Both the position numbers and the translations under genes were made by a program. A DNA stretch of 64,000 bases from positions 109,417,147 through 109,481,146 of the forward strand of contig CM041292.1 in assembly GCA_023052935.1 (NCBI GenBank), written 5' to 3'. Within the stretch, counting starts at the first letter, position 1; every line of letters begins with the position of its first letter. The notes beneath the pieces are model-generated. The model searched no databases and was not told where the DNA came from. It saw nothing but the letters and a program-made list of their open reading frames with translations. This DNA is from Piezodorus guildinii (Eukaryota > Arthropoda > Insecta > Hemiptera > Pentatomidae). Shown here piece after piece: positions 22,591 through 32,699 of this stretch.

Positions 22591-22894
22591 GGGGAGTCCG
22601 TGGCTGAGTGGCAAGCGCGCTAGTCTCTCATGCTACAGGTTCTGAGTTCGAATCCCAGTCCCGGCGTGGCTTTTATAAGGATGTAAAAAAGTGGGGATTC
22701 ACTCACAACCTCTCCCCGGGTACGTGAGACCCGTCAGCCAAAGGGTGGCCACTCACAAAATTAGTCGTAGGGAGTGATGACCCTACACTAAAAATAGCAT
22801 CGTGAAACATGAGTGTAAACTAGCAGGAGTTTACACCGCGAGGCCTAGGACCTACACGGCCTGTCGCGCCACTGAAAGAAATAAAGAAGGAAAG
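22591..22894 (+). mobile_element. tRNA-derived SINE (family A) with target duplication
   Basis: The head contains an A box (TGGCTGAGTGGCAAGCGCG) and a B box (GAGTTCGAATCCC) with leucine/serine-type spacing. It is followed by a roughly 200-base body (CTCACAACCTCTCCCCGGG, GGGTGGCCACTCACAAA, TAGCAGGAGTTTACACC) and a GAAAGAAATAAAGAAGG tail. A perfect 8-bp duplication AATGATGA flanks it at 22,583-22,590 and 22,895-22,902. The acceptor-stem halves do not pair, so the head is not a working tRNA gene. Intact ends suggest recent insertion. Confidence 0.85.
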
Positions 22895-22902
22895 AATGAT
22901 GA

Positions 22903-23445
22903 TTTTAATTAATTTTTTTAATGATAAAGTTAAGGCATAGTCAAGGCTATGGTATAATATTAATAGTGTCCTTAAAAAACAATTTGAAAATATTAAATTA
23001 TTCAAAATCACTATTTTTTTTTTTTTTGCTTAAAATAATAAAAGACTAACCTCTGAAAGTTTCCCATCTCCAGATTTTCTTGAAAGGAATGTTTCAAAGT
23101 TTTCATAATTTATTATTAAAGGATTTTTATTTTTTAGTATGTTTAATAATTCTTGTAGATAATTCAGAAAATTGAAATAAAAGAAGCTACCAATAACGGA
23201 AAAAAAAAAGACACTTTAGTAGAAGTAATAAAATAAAGTAGTGTAAGCCTAAATAATTAAATATTTGGGAGATTTGAAGGGGAGATGAAGGTGGCGATTG
23301 AAAGACCCATCTGATTTCCCTCGGGTCGCCTTCCTCACGTCACAGCCTTCTCTTCTCTACCTTCAATCTCGGCAATAACTACTTCACTTACATCTAACCG
23401 CTAGAGGGTCCAAGCATTATCTTACATTAAAAAAAAAAAGAATTG
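22903..23445. other. AT-rich with a GC-elevated patch
   Basis: A patch at about 23,275-23,420 (GGGAGATGAAGGTGGCGATT, CCTCGGGTCGCC) stands out in base composition but has no open frame or recognised repeat. Confidence 0.3.
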
Positions 23446-23489
23446 TTGAGCGCAACACGCGACTTTCACTTACCTCGGTTGTTAAAATC
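23446..23489 (-). repeat. DR1-type terminus
   Basis: GAGCGCAACACGCGACTTTC then ACTTACCTCGGTTGTTAAAA: the reverse complement of the edge at 421-454. It directly precedes the LINE region at 23.5 kb. Confidence 0.6.
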
Positions 23490-23897
23490 TTTGTTATTTT
23501 ATTTTATTTTAAAGAAATTTACAACTGTACTATATAACATATTGGCGTGCTGTTCACATCGGCTCTGTGTTAATTCCATAATTGTTGCTGCAAAGTGAGG
23601 TTTTCCGTATTAACTTTATTATAAAGTGATAATTTCAATAACAGTGCGTAAGTTAGTAAACATTAAGCATAACAGAAGTCTGGACAAGCGTAGATATCTT
23701 GGTTTCAACTATCGATCGAATATTGGATTTCTACGTAAGTAAACCATACTAATTGTAATCTATGCGCATGCTCTCCCCTCTACCTACCTGTCAGATGGTA
23801 CTTCACTTATCAATTAGTATATACCTGTCATAGGTAGGGTACACGACGTCTCCGATTATTCTCCGTACGTAAAACAAATATAAACAAACAGTTTAAA

Positions 23898-24755
23898 ATG
23901 GAGAAAGAATTCAACGAAAAACTTAACTGTATCTTAGAAGAGTTAAAGAAATTGAGTAAATTGGAGACATTAGAGGAAAAAATATCGAAATTTGAGGACC
24001 ATCACAGGGAAGAAATAAATACTATTAAAATTGAAGTAAATACTATTAAGAACGATCTAGCTAATCTAACGAAAACCCGAGAATATGAAAGAAAATTCAA
24101 TTTAGTTATTTTTGGAATAAATAAGGCAGATAAAAAGACAATAATAGAAGAGTTCATTAAGATATGTAATGCAATAGATGTACAAATTCGGTCATACGAT
24201 ATTAGGAGTGTTTATTTAATAAATAGGAAATTAGATCATCCACCTGTTAAAGTGTCTTTGATTTCAAATATATTAAGGAATGATATACTCTGGAAAAAGA
24301 AGCTCCTCAATAATAATGTGGAATTTAAAAATATTAAAATTAAGGAAGATCTCCCTGAAGCTGTCAGAAAAATTAGGAAGCAACTATTTCCCTATTTTTT
24401 GTCCTACAAGAAACAAGGTGTACAGTGTGCTATCAGATATGATAAGTTACTCGTGGATGGAAAACTATTTACACTCGAACATCTAGAAACGCAAGAGAAA
24501 ACAAGGGGCAAAAGGCTTCGCAGCGATGAAAGTTCACCTGAATCAACTGAAGAAGAAGCATTAAAAGAAAACCTAATGAAAAATACTCCTAAAAGAAAAA
24601 GTAATATAAAAAATGTTAAAGGTTTGCACAAAAGAAGTAACAGTTTAGAAGCTTATTATCCAGTATCAAAAACTGAAAATTCAAAAAGACCTGATAGTTT
24701 TTCCAATGCAGAAGAAAAATTAGATAGCATACCTTCTGTTTCTAGAAGGTCCTAG
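23898..24755 (+). CDS. LINE ORF1 protein (coiled-coil, RNA-binding-like)
   Basis: 285 codons from an ATG 20 bases after a run of AAACA-rich leader. Residues about 5-60 form a heptad-rich coiled coil (LEELKKLSKLETLEEKISKF). Residues about 65-200 resemble the RRM/CTD-like module of L1-type ORF1 proteins (EYERKFNLVIFGINKADKKT; RNDILWKKKLLNNNVEFKNI). The last 80 residues are charged and low-complexity (KRLRSDESSPESTEEEALKE). It ends at TAG 24,753-24,755, but the same frame continues directly into the endonuclease. In many related insect elements these parts are one polyprotein. The role is presumably RNA binding and chaperoning. Confidence 0.75.
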   Translation: MEKEFNEKLNCILEELKKLSKLETLEEKISKFEDHHREEINTIKIEVNTIKNDLANLTKTREYERKFNLVIFGINKADKKTIIEEFIKICNAIDVQIRSYDIRSVYLINRKLDHPPVKVSLISNILRNDILWKKKLLNNNVEFKNIKIKEDLPEAVRKIRKQLFPYFLSYKKQGVQCAIRYDKLLVDGKLFTLEHLETQEKTRGKRLRSDESSPESTEEEALKENLMKNTPKRKSNIKNVKGLHKRSNSLEAYYPVSKTENSKRPDSFSNAEEKLDSIPSVSRRS

Positions 24756-27582
24756 CAGATAAAAACTTCTAAGAATGATACGGAATCCCTCAATGTTTGT
24801 TCACTTAACGTTAGAACATTGCTGGGAGAGGATAGGCTTTTGGAACTGGAAACAGCTATAATGGATATTAAATGGGATATTATTGGGCTTGCAGAAGTGA
24901 TGAGGAAGACAAAACGAATTGAGCAACTAAAATCTGGTTGTGTATTCTTACACACCTCTTCGACGAATGGTCAATATGGTATTGGGTTTTTAGTTGCATT
25001 TAAATTAAAGAATACAATTTTAAATTTTCAAGAAATAAATGTGAGAATTGGGCTTTTAACAATATCTGTGGGTAGAAATAAAACAATATCAATCATACAA
25101 GTGCATGCTCCCACTGCAGATTCCACCGAGCTAGATAAGGAAGATTTTTATATAAAGCTGGACTAGAAAGAATAATTACATAGTCGTTATGGGGGACTTC
25201 AACGGAAGAATCGGACAACGGATTAAAGGAGAGGAGGTTGTAATGGGAGATAAGACATATGGTAAAAGGAATGAAGGGGGTGACGCAATCATCAATTTTG
25301 CACTAGCCCACAAACTAAAAGTTGGCAACTCCTTTTTCGGTAGAAAAGGAAAAAATAAATGGACTTGGAAATCCCCAAAAGGAGAAAGATTTCAAATTGA
25401 TTATGTATTAGTAAACCATATAAAATTTTTGAAAAATGTTGAGGTGATACAAAATCTAAATTATAATACCGATCATAGATTAGTTAGAGCAAAGATTTAT
25501 ACCGGTAAATTTAAAAAAGACAGGCCCTTTAAGATCCTAAATGAGGGGAAGAATTTTAATATTAGTAGTGCTGAGGAATTCAGAGCTATTTTGAAAAGAA
25601 ATTTAGTAAAAATAGAAAAAGAGTCTTCTCCACATACAGTGCAGGAAAAATATGAGAAAATGATAAAAGCACTGCCGGAAAGCTATAAAAAAGTAGCTTC
25701 CTCGACGGATGGAAATAAGAAGAAAGACAAACTATCGCAGGAAACTAAAGATCTTTTGAAAATTAGACGGTCACGACAAGCAATGGAAATCAAAAATGAG
25801 CTGGAAAAAAATCAATTAGCTGAAATAAATAAATTAATCAGGAAAAATATTAAAATAGACATAAAGACATACAATGATAAGATAATACAGGATATCATTC
25901 AGACCAATAGATCAAGTAAGAAAATCAAGAGAGAATTATTTCCCAACAAACAATGGTTTTACTCACTTCAGGACAAGGCAGGTAAAGAGGTTACCAAAAG
26001 AAAAGATATTGTTGAAATAGCAACGGATTATTTTAGGCAACTTTATAATTGCAGATGTAATTACGGAGAAACACTACAGATATCTGGAGAAAACATTCCA
26101 GAAATATTAAGCTCGGAAATTATGGCAGCTATTTCAAATTTAAAAACTCAAAAAGCACCAGGACCGGATGGAATAAGAAATGAAGTTTTATTAGCAGGAG
26201 GAGAGGTTTTAGCTGTAGAGTTATGTAAGGTGTTTAATTTGATTTTAATAGAGAATTATATTCCAGAGGAGTGGAAAACCGCAAAAATAATTTTATTGCA
26301 CAAAAAAGGTGATAAATCTAAAATTGATAATTATAGGCCAATATCCCTCTGTTCCACAATAGGCAAGCTATTTACTTCAGTTATCAGCAGAAGAATAGCT
26401 CCATACATTACTGCAAATCTATCAATAGAACAAGCTGGCTATAGAAAAAATTTCTCGGTGATTGATCATCTGCAAGTTGTAAATCAGTTAATAGAAAAAA
26501 GTAAAGAGTATAATTTTACTTTGTATTTTTGTTTTGTAGATTTCAGGAAGGCCTTTGACAGTGTTTATCACGGTAGTATTATTGAGGCATTGAAACAATT
26601 AGGACTTCCAGAGAAATATATATCGATCATAGGAAGGTTGTACTATGGGAATAAAGGTTATATTGAAATGGAGAAAAAGGGACCGAACTTTCATATAAGT
26701 AGAGGAGTAAGACAGGGAGACCCGCTATCACCATCCTTGTTTGTAGCACTTCTGGAGAAAGTGTTCAGAGAAATGGATTGGAGCGAAAAAGGTTGCAACA
26801 TTAATGGGAGGAAGCTGAATCATCTGAAATTTGTAGATGATATAGTACTGATTTCGGAAAATGTTGAAGAGATGAAAACTATGTTAGAAAGTCTCCTAAT
26901 CCACAGCGCAGAAGCAGGTCTGGTCCCAAACTATTCTAAAACGGTACTAATGACAAATAGTACAAAGAAGGAAATAAAAATTAATAATGTAGCGTTAGGG
27001 TATGTGGACGAATTCGTCTACCTCGGACAACTCGTATCTTTTCATAACCGGATGGCAAAAGAAGTGCAAAGGAGAATAACGATGGGATGGAAAAAATACT
27101 GGCTCCTAAAAGAAGTAATGAAGGGAAACTTTAGTTTAGAAGCTAAGAAAGTAATGTTTGAAAGCTGCGTTCTCCCTTCAATTACATATGGATGTCAAAC
27201 ATGGGCATTGACAAAGAAGGAGGAATCCAGGTTAAGGGTATGGCAAAACTCTATCCTGAGAAGCATTTTGCACTACAGGAAAAGAGATAAAATCAAAAGT
27301 CTTACTATGCATAAGGAATCTGGGATAGGCGACATCAAAGAAATAATAAGGAAAATTAAATGGAAATGGGCAGGTCATCTGGCCAGGATTCAAGATGGAA
27401 GATGGTCGCTGAGTGTCACAGAATGGATTCCTTACAACCTGAAGAGAAGAAGGGGTCGACAATGTAGACGATGGAGAGATACCCTGAAGCTAGTTGTCGT
27501 AACTAATTGGATGCGAACAGCGAGAGATAAGGATAAATGGAAGAACCTTTGGAAAGAAATGGCCAACTCCACTTCCCAGTAG
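24756..27582 (+). pseudogene. LINE ORF2: endonuclease, reverse transcriptase, C-terminal tail
   Basis: The endonuclease starts in the ORF1 frame (SLNVRTLLGEDRLLELE, IIGLAEV, QVHAPT) and breaks at a TAG at 25,165. It resumes in another frame from about 25,165 (NNYIVVMGDFNGRIGQ, RFQIDYVLVNH, NTDHRLVRAKI), so part of the domain around 25,160-25,170 is lost or shifted. The RT is open: APGPDGIRNEVL, LLHKKGDKSKIDNYRPISL, CFVDFRKAFDSV, SRGVRQGDPLSPSLF, and the catalytic box KFVDDIVL (FVDD in place of the usual FADD, both Asp kept). The tail carries WKWAGHLARIQDGRWSL and RRGRQCRRWRDTL. It ends at TAG 27,580-27,582. Confidence 0.85.
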
Positions 27583-27742
27583 GTTTGGTCACCGGGGAAG
27601 TTAGACCATCGCCTCCGTAAGGAGAGGCCTGTAGGGATAACATATTGTAAATATCTTAAGCAACTAAGGAACATTAATTATATAGTTTTGTTTTTTTTTC
27701 ATTTAACAAGTATATGCATTATTATTATTTTTCACATATCAT

Positions 27743-27775
<33 letters not shown>

Positions 27776-29036
27776 TTTCTTTTCCAATTATATGATAACT
27801 TTTTATTAGATTATATTAGAAATTATATTTGATTATGTTAGAAATTATTTTAGAACTAAAAGTTAATATTATAATTTTTTTAAATGTTATCCTTGCAATA
27901 AAGGCTTTATTCATTCACTCATTCATTCATATAACAATATACATGAAATAACAATATCGTATGGGTTTTGTACAGGCATGAGAAGAAATTACCTAAAGGT
28001 AGCACTTTACTATTTATTTAAAGTAGTAAATCGCTAGGCCATCAGGAAATCCTCGGAGGATTATCAGGAATATATGATGTTGTGGTGTTGCGAGCCAGTG
28101 GGTTGGATTAGACAGGTAATTTGGAAATTAACGGAGGTATATTTATTTCGAGCTAGATCTGCTACTAATGTTATATTTACCATATGTCTTTATAGATTAT
28201 TTTATTGATGGCAAAGTAAGAGGCATTTAGGATCATTCCAAGGATGGAATGCAGGAGGAATTAGATAGGTTGGTGAATTTCCACAGCGCAATTCTATAGG
28301 CCTAATTATAGTGATATAAATTAATTTTTTTGAAGTATATGGAAAATTTCGAACGTTTGTCAAGTAAATAATGTAAATAACGGTATCTACGAGCTATTTA
28401 TTGTCGTTTCAGTCTAGTGTCAGGATTCTAAATAAGACGTTTGTTAATATGGAGTCCTATGTATGTGATATATTCAACTGAGGTATGTGGAATACTGCTT
28501 AAGGATATAGTGGAACAGGCAGACAAAGGTTTACGACAAGGGTAAATTTAATTTGATGGGATTTAGTAGGATTGATTTTAATTTTCCACTTTTGACGCCA
28601 TACTTCAATGCAAAAATGTGAGAATGGGCAGTTTAGGAAGCAACAGATGTTTCATAAGGTGGGACTTGACGAGATCGTAGCCAGGAGCTTTTTTGGAAGG
28701 TAATTTTTGAATGATGATAATAATTTCTTATCGATAAAATTCCTTGTGAGTAAAGGACCTTTGAAGTGGAACACTTAGTTCTTCTTCAACATGTTAAATA
28801 TGGATTAGACAAACGTGGATAAACGTTTTCGAAAGGTGCTCATCAAGGATTTGGGGGTTTCCTTCATCGGATTTCGTCTAGGTCTGAGATTCAATAAGAA
28901 GTGGATGATTAATGGTTTTGAATCTTAGTAGTGTTGCAGTTGTTTTCCATAATGATTTGTCGTAAGTATTGAGTTCTATAGGTCATAAGTTCTTTAATAG
29001 CAGAGTCCTGGACAACTGAAGTAGTTCGGGCATATA

Positions 29037-29290
29037 TGTAGAATGCCGGAGAATAGGAAAGTTAAATGGTACATGAAAGTAAAGCCAGAAGGGAAAAGAC
29101 CAGTTGGTGGGCCGCGAACCACCTTCAATGATTATCTGGAAAAGGTAGAAGAAAATCGGGGGATGTCAATGGCTCAGATGAAACGTATGGCTATGGATCG
29201 AGAGAAATGGAAAAAGTGGGCCGAGGCAATGCATGCTCTACGCAGAAAGGCACTAAAGAGCAAGTGAAAGAAAGAAAAGAAAATATGATC
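29037..29290 (+). pseudogene. LINE tail fragment nested in the decayed Jockey
   Basis: An open plus-strand frame of 74 codons reads VKPEGKRPVGGPRTTFNDYL, then AQMKRMAMDREKWKKWAEAM and ends in a Lys-rich tail at TGA 29,267. The GKRP.G.PR and MA.DR..W blocks are typical of the extreme C-terminus of endonuclease-RT LINE proteins. Jockey sequence resumes on both sides on the minus strand, so this is an insertion. It lacks the rest of its element. Confidence 0.6.
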
Positions 29291-30316
29291 TGAGGAAATT
29301 TCATCTAAGTATTTGATTTTAGAATGGGTTGAGGGTATTTGGGAAGTTGTAAATATATCAAGGATACCTGGACATTTATTTAGGGAAATAGGCCAGTAGG
29401 TAGGATATTGAGGTGACAAGATGGAATATCTATTGTAGGTAGTCACCAAGAAAAATCCTGCTACAAGCGCTGGATTTTTAGGATTCTTGACTTTGTTATC
29501 TGCTGTAATCTTCCCCTGCAATGGAGAGCGAACCAATGAATCGGAATAAGGAATCAAGGTGACTGAAGGAAAGAGTATCAGGAGTATATCAGGAGGAAAA
29601 TATACTACAGAGAATTTTCGATCAAAAGGGCGGTAGGGTTAGGTAATAGAAATCAACTGAATGGTGCTAGTTGGAGTTAAAGGAATATACAAGATCCAGC
29701 GCGAAATGTGTTGTCTGGGTTATCTGTTCTCTATTCACGAATGTAAAAGTTAGAGTAAGTATTAAAATGGGTCATACTCACTTGGGTGATGTCTATGAAA
29801 TTGTCGGGAAGAAATATATCCAGTTCGTCCCGATGGTTGACTAGTTCATTTGCATTCCATAAAAGGATCGCTAGAGGTTTTTTTCTCATCGTAAGGTATT
29901 GAGCGGGATGTCTGATAGGAGAAGGGTAAGGAGGTGGATGAAAGGTCTGTTTGCTTCCTGCAGATCACGAAGGAACCATGAAAGCATTAAGCCTGTATCA
30001 TATGGCTTTTGGTTATGAAAAGAAAAGTTGGAAGAATAATCTGTATGTGTGAGGGTTTTTCCTTCCATCGTGGCTTATGTTCGATTTTGATTAAGGTTAT
30101 GGTGGAAGGTTGATTTAAGAGGAAGATTGCGATAGGACAAGGTGGTTGGAATTCATCTAGGATGGCAACTTAACCCTTAATGTGCTTTTTGAGGGTATTT
30201 CATGTGAAGAGATTTTAGGTTGAGTATTGAGATGTTAGGATAAGTCGGAATGATAGGATGGGTATTAGGATGAGAGGTCTGAGTATTGGAATCGAATAAA
30301 GAAGGGAGGTCGGAGG

Positions 30317-30720
30317 CTAAGAAAGAGAGGCTTGAGAGTTAATTGGTCTGGTTGGAAGTTGGAGTACAAAACCCTGTTGCCGAGGTTTCCTACCAATGTT
30401 CGAAAATGTTGAGGTCTTGATCTTGGAGCTCGTTGGTCGATTATATTTCTTGAAAACCGCATAAAGCAAGGTCGCTATTACGTTTCCCACTGAACGGTCA
30501 GATTTAAGGTCTTCAGGAACTAATATCCTTTTCAATTTAGATAAAGCGTAAATAGCTTTTTCACTTTGCATATTATTGAAAATAATGCACCCTTTGAAAT
30601 TAGCTGGATGGGCCTCACTACATAGAGCACATTTAGCCGGTGTATCCCGAATTTTCAGACAGGTGTCGGTCTCATGCGGGCTGGCACATTTCACAAATCT
30701 AGTCTAATGATGACAAGGTT
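30317..30720 (-). pseudogene. Jockey ORF1 remnant with zinc knuckles
   Basis: The frame reads VKCASPHETDTCLKI, then CALCSEAHPANFKGC and KAIYALSKLKRIL. This aligns by eye with the second and third knuckles of the Jockey ORF1 at 18.2-18.5 kb. The first knuckle is lost just upstream (the sequence is broken near 30,705). Confidence 0.75.
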
Positions 30721-31228
30721 TTGGCACTTATTAACTATGTCTGCTCTTTCCCTAGGTTCCTCAAAACGTAAGACGAACTTTACTAATCTATTGATATGAA
30801 ATATTTAAGAATCATTGTTCGCATTTTGAAGATCAATTAAAAACAAGGGAAGAGGGTATTTTTTTCGTTAGATGGATCACGTTAGACCAGTTTCTGACAC
30901 CGTCACCAAAATCCTTGATGTCCCTTTTAATGGCAGTGGTGGGTGTGGTAATGTGCAGTTCTCTCAGAACTGCCCGATAAGACTTGAAGTTGGTATCAAT
31001 GAATATCATACCAGATGTCTGAAAAGTGGCTAACCATTATTTTTTTATTTTTTTTTTTTTTTTTATTTATTTTATTTTTATTTTTTGTAATGTTCTTTGT
31101 TTGTCGAGTTAATTTGGACGTCCTTTAACTTTGAAAAGAATTTGAAATTTCTTGTCCCAGAGCCATAAAGTTCCGTATATTAGTAACGAAAATTGGGGGA
31201 ATCCCTGGTTTAGTGAATTGATTTGTTA

Positions 31229-31330
31229 CAGGTGGAAATAATCAGGAGTCAGTCTTTTCTTTATATATTTTAATTTTGCCGACGTTTCCGCTCAAGCTTG
31301 TGAGCCATAATCATGAATTCATTTGTCTTT
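31229..31330 (-). mobile_element. Half copy of fold-back element with decayed hammerhead core
   Basis: The plus strand reads AGGTGGAAATAATCAGGAGTC and then GCCGACGTTTCCGCTCAAGC, matching one arm and the core of the element at 32,392-32,563. On the minus strand GAAACGTCGGC is kept (31,278-31,288), but the CUGANGA core is damaged (near 31,306-31,314). Confidence 0.5.
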
Positions 31331-31838
31331 ATAAATTGAATTAGGGATATTTTTCTTCTTTCTCCTTTTTTTTTTTGGTTAATTTGTATTCCATTGCTTC
31401 TGTTCCAGTTTTTATTATTTTGCCCTTTTAGAATAAAATAATATCAAAAGTAAATAATCTCGACTAAGTCCTTCATATCCAATTTTATTTTTTGTATTAT
31501 TACTAATCGCTTTGTCATAAAAGAAAATCTTAAGTGAAGCATAATAATTTTCTAACTTCTTATGGTAATAAAATAAATCTTTTCATTTTTTCCTGGTGAA
31601 ATTAAAATATATTTTAAAATAATAATTCTAACTTATTAACGCTTTAAGAAAAAAAATTGACAATTCATGTTACCTAGTCAGAACTTCAAATAAAAACGAT
31701 AAAACGTGATTGAACATAATGTCTCTAAGGCCATTGTGTTTAAATACCTTGCTGAATTTTCTGCGAAATATTGGCTGAGAGAACTCATCTAATGGTCGCG
31801 TGTGTGTACAATCACTAGCGTAATAGCCGATTTATAGC

Positions 31839-31842
<4 letters not shown>

Positions 31843-31878
<36 letters not shown>
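31843..31878. repeat. Homopolymer T36
   Basis: Uninterrupted run of 36 T, possibly the A tail of a minus-strand retro-insert whose body to the right I cannot classify. Confidence 0.95.
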
Positions 31879-31879
<1 letters not shown>

Positions 31880-32224
31880 TCTGCCATAGTATTTTATGAA
31901 CTTTGGAAAGGAAAAATTCCATGTATGGAACGATAATTACAATAAAGAGCAATTAGTTCTTTATCTGAAAATTTCTAAAATTATAATAATAAGGTAAAGT
32001 ATTGCGATCCCGAAAATTTTGAAAATTAGGGTCTTCTAAGGCCAAATAAACAAGTTCCGCAGAAATAAAGTACTGTGTGGGGGAGGAGGGAGGGTGTTTC
32101 AAACAACTATAAGCTCAAGATGTTACAGAATGTTTTACACTTGCACAAAATCACCGGACAGGAAGTGCTATTTTATACCACGTATTTTTGCACCTTTTTA
32201 CGATTTACTCAAAAAGGCTCTAAC

Positions 32225-32390
32225 GATTTTGATTAAACTCGTTAGATAAATATAAAATTTAATGGTCTCTAATATCATGTAGGTTTCATTCTGATTGAAA
32301 TAGATTACCCAGGCTTACATGGCGAATTTTGTACTTTCTTCCTCTAAAGTACTTTTATTTTTGTAGATTCCAAAAAACTAACCATATTAT
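32225..32390 (-). repeat. DR1 fragment
   Basis: Contains AATATCATGTAGGTTTCATT, CTGATTGAAATAGA and AAAGTACTTTTATTTTTGTAGAT, matching the reverse complement of the DR1 middle seen near 300-400 and 13,620-13,690. Confidence 0.55.
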
Positions 32391-32391
32391 T

Positions 32392-32563
32392 ATAGGTGGA
32401 ATAGTCAGGAATCAGTCATTTTTTGAATTTTTTTTACTTTTGCCAACGTTTCGGTTCAAGCCAGTAATGCCCTGATGATGGCTCACAAGCTTGAGCCGAA
32501 ACGTTGGCAAATGTAAAGAAATTTCAAAAAATGACTGATTCCTGACTATTCCAACTATAATAG
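32392..32563 (+). mobile_element. Fold-back element with hammerhead-like core
   Basis: Left arm 32,392-32,462 and right arm 32,490-32,559 are near-perfect inverted copies of about 70 bases (AGTCAGGAATCAGTCATTTT against its complement; GCCAACGTTTCGG against CCGAAACGTTGGC). The short centre carries CTGATGA. The structure is as expected for an inverted pair of Penelope-type terminal repeats. No coding sequence. A half copy lies at 31,229-31,330. Confidence 0.6.
32466..32512 (+). ncRNA. Hammerhead-ribozyme-like motif, well preserved
   Basis: CTGATGA at 32,472-32,478. A 5-bp stem II follows, pairing GGCTC (32,480-32,484) with GAGCC (32,493-32,497), then GAAA at 32,498-32,501 and C-GTT at 32,502-32,505. 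Flanking TGCC (before the core) can pair with GGCA (after GTT) as stem I. All conserved core positions are present with a minimal stem III, the type known from Penelope-like retroelements. Self-cleavage is a prediction. Confidence 0.55.
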
Positions 32564-32699
32564 TTTCTACAGTCGACTATACATCCTCAATATAACTAAT
32601 CATATTATGTGTCAAGTATTGATAATGATCGTCTTGATATGAAAGTTGAACGAATTCGATATTCAACTAAAGTAGGAAAGAGAAAAGAAAATCTTAAAT

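Larger units (their letters stand above)
23546..27931 (+). mobile_element. Near-full-length RTE-like LINE
   Basis: It has about 350 bases of 5' leader, a coiled-coil ORF1, an endonuclease-RT ORF2, and a 3' UTR with an AATAAA (27,899) just before a tail of ATTC-type tetramers (27,909-27,931). A short tandem repeat tail rather than poly(A) is typical of RTE elements. The 3' UTR also contains a (TA)n tract at 27,743-27,771. Only a stop between ORF1 and ORF2 and one frame break in the endonuclease are visible, so the copy is relatively young. The exact 5' end is uncertain. Confidence 0.8.
27935..31040 (-). mobile_element. Heavily decayed Jockey-clade LINE
   Basis: Scattered minus-strand matches follow the order of the better Jockey copy. 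There is an ORF1 middle near 31,000 (RAVLRELHITTPTTAIK), zinc knuckles at 30,700-30,600, an endonuclease tail near 29,400 (PTYWPISLNKCPGILDIF), an RT linker near 28,680 (KKAPGYDLVKSHL in pieces), and C-terminal scraps to about 28,060. Every domain has many frameshifts and stops. It is interrupted at 29,037-29,290 by an opposite-strand LINE fragment. Confidence 0.7.

Noticed and set aside
22595..22680. Apparent tRNA-Leu/Ser gene
   Set aside because: A and B boxes are good, but the acceptor and anticodon stems do not pair, and a SINE body with tail and target duplication follows.
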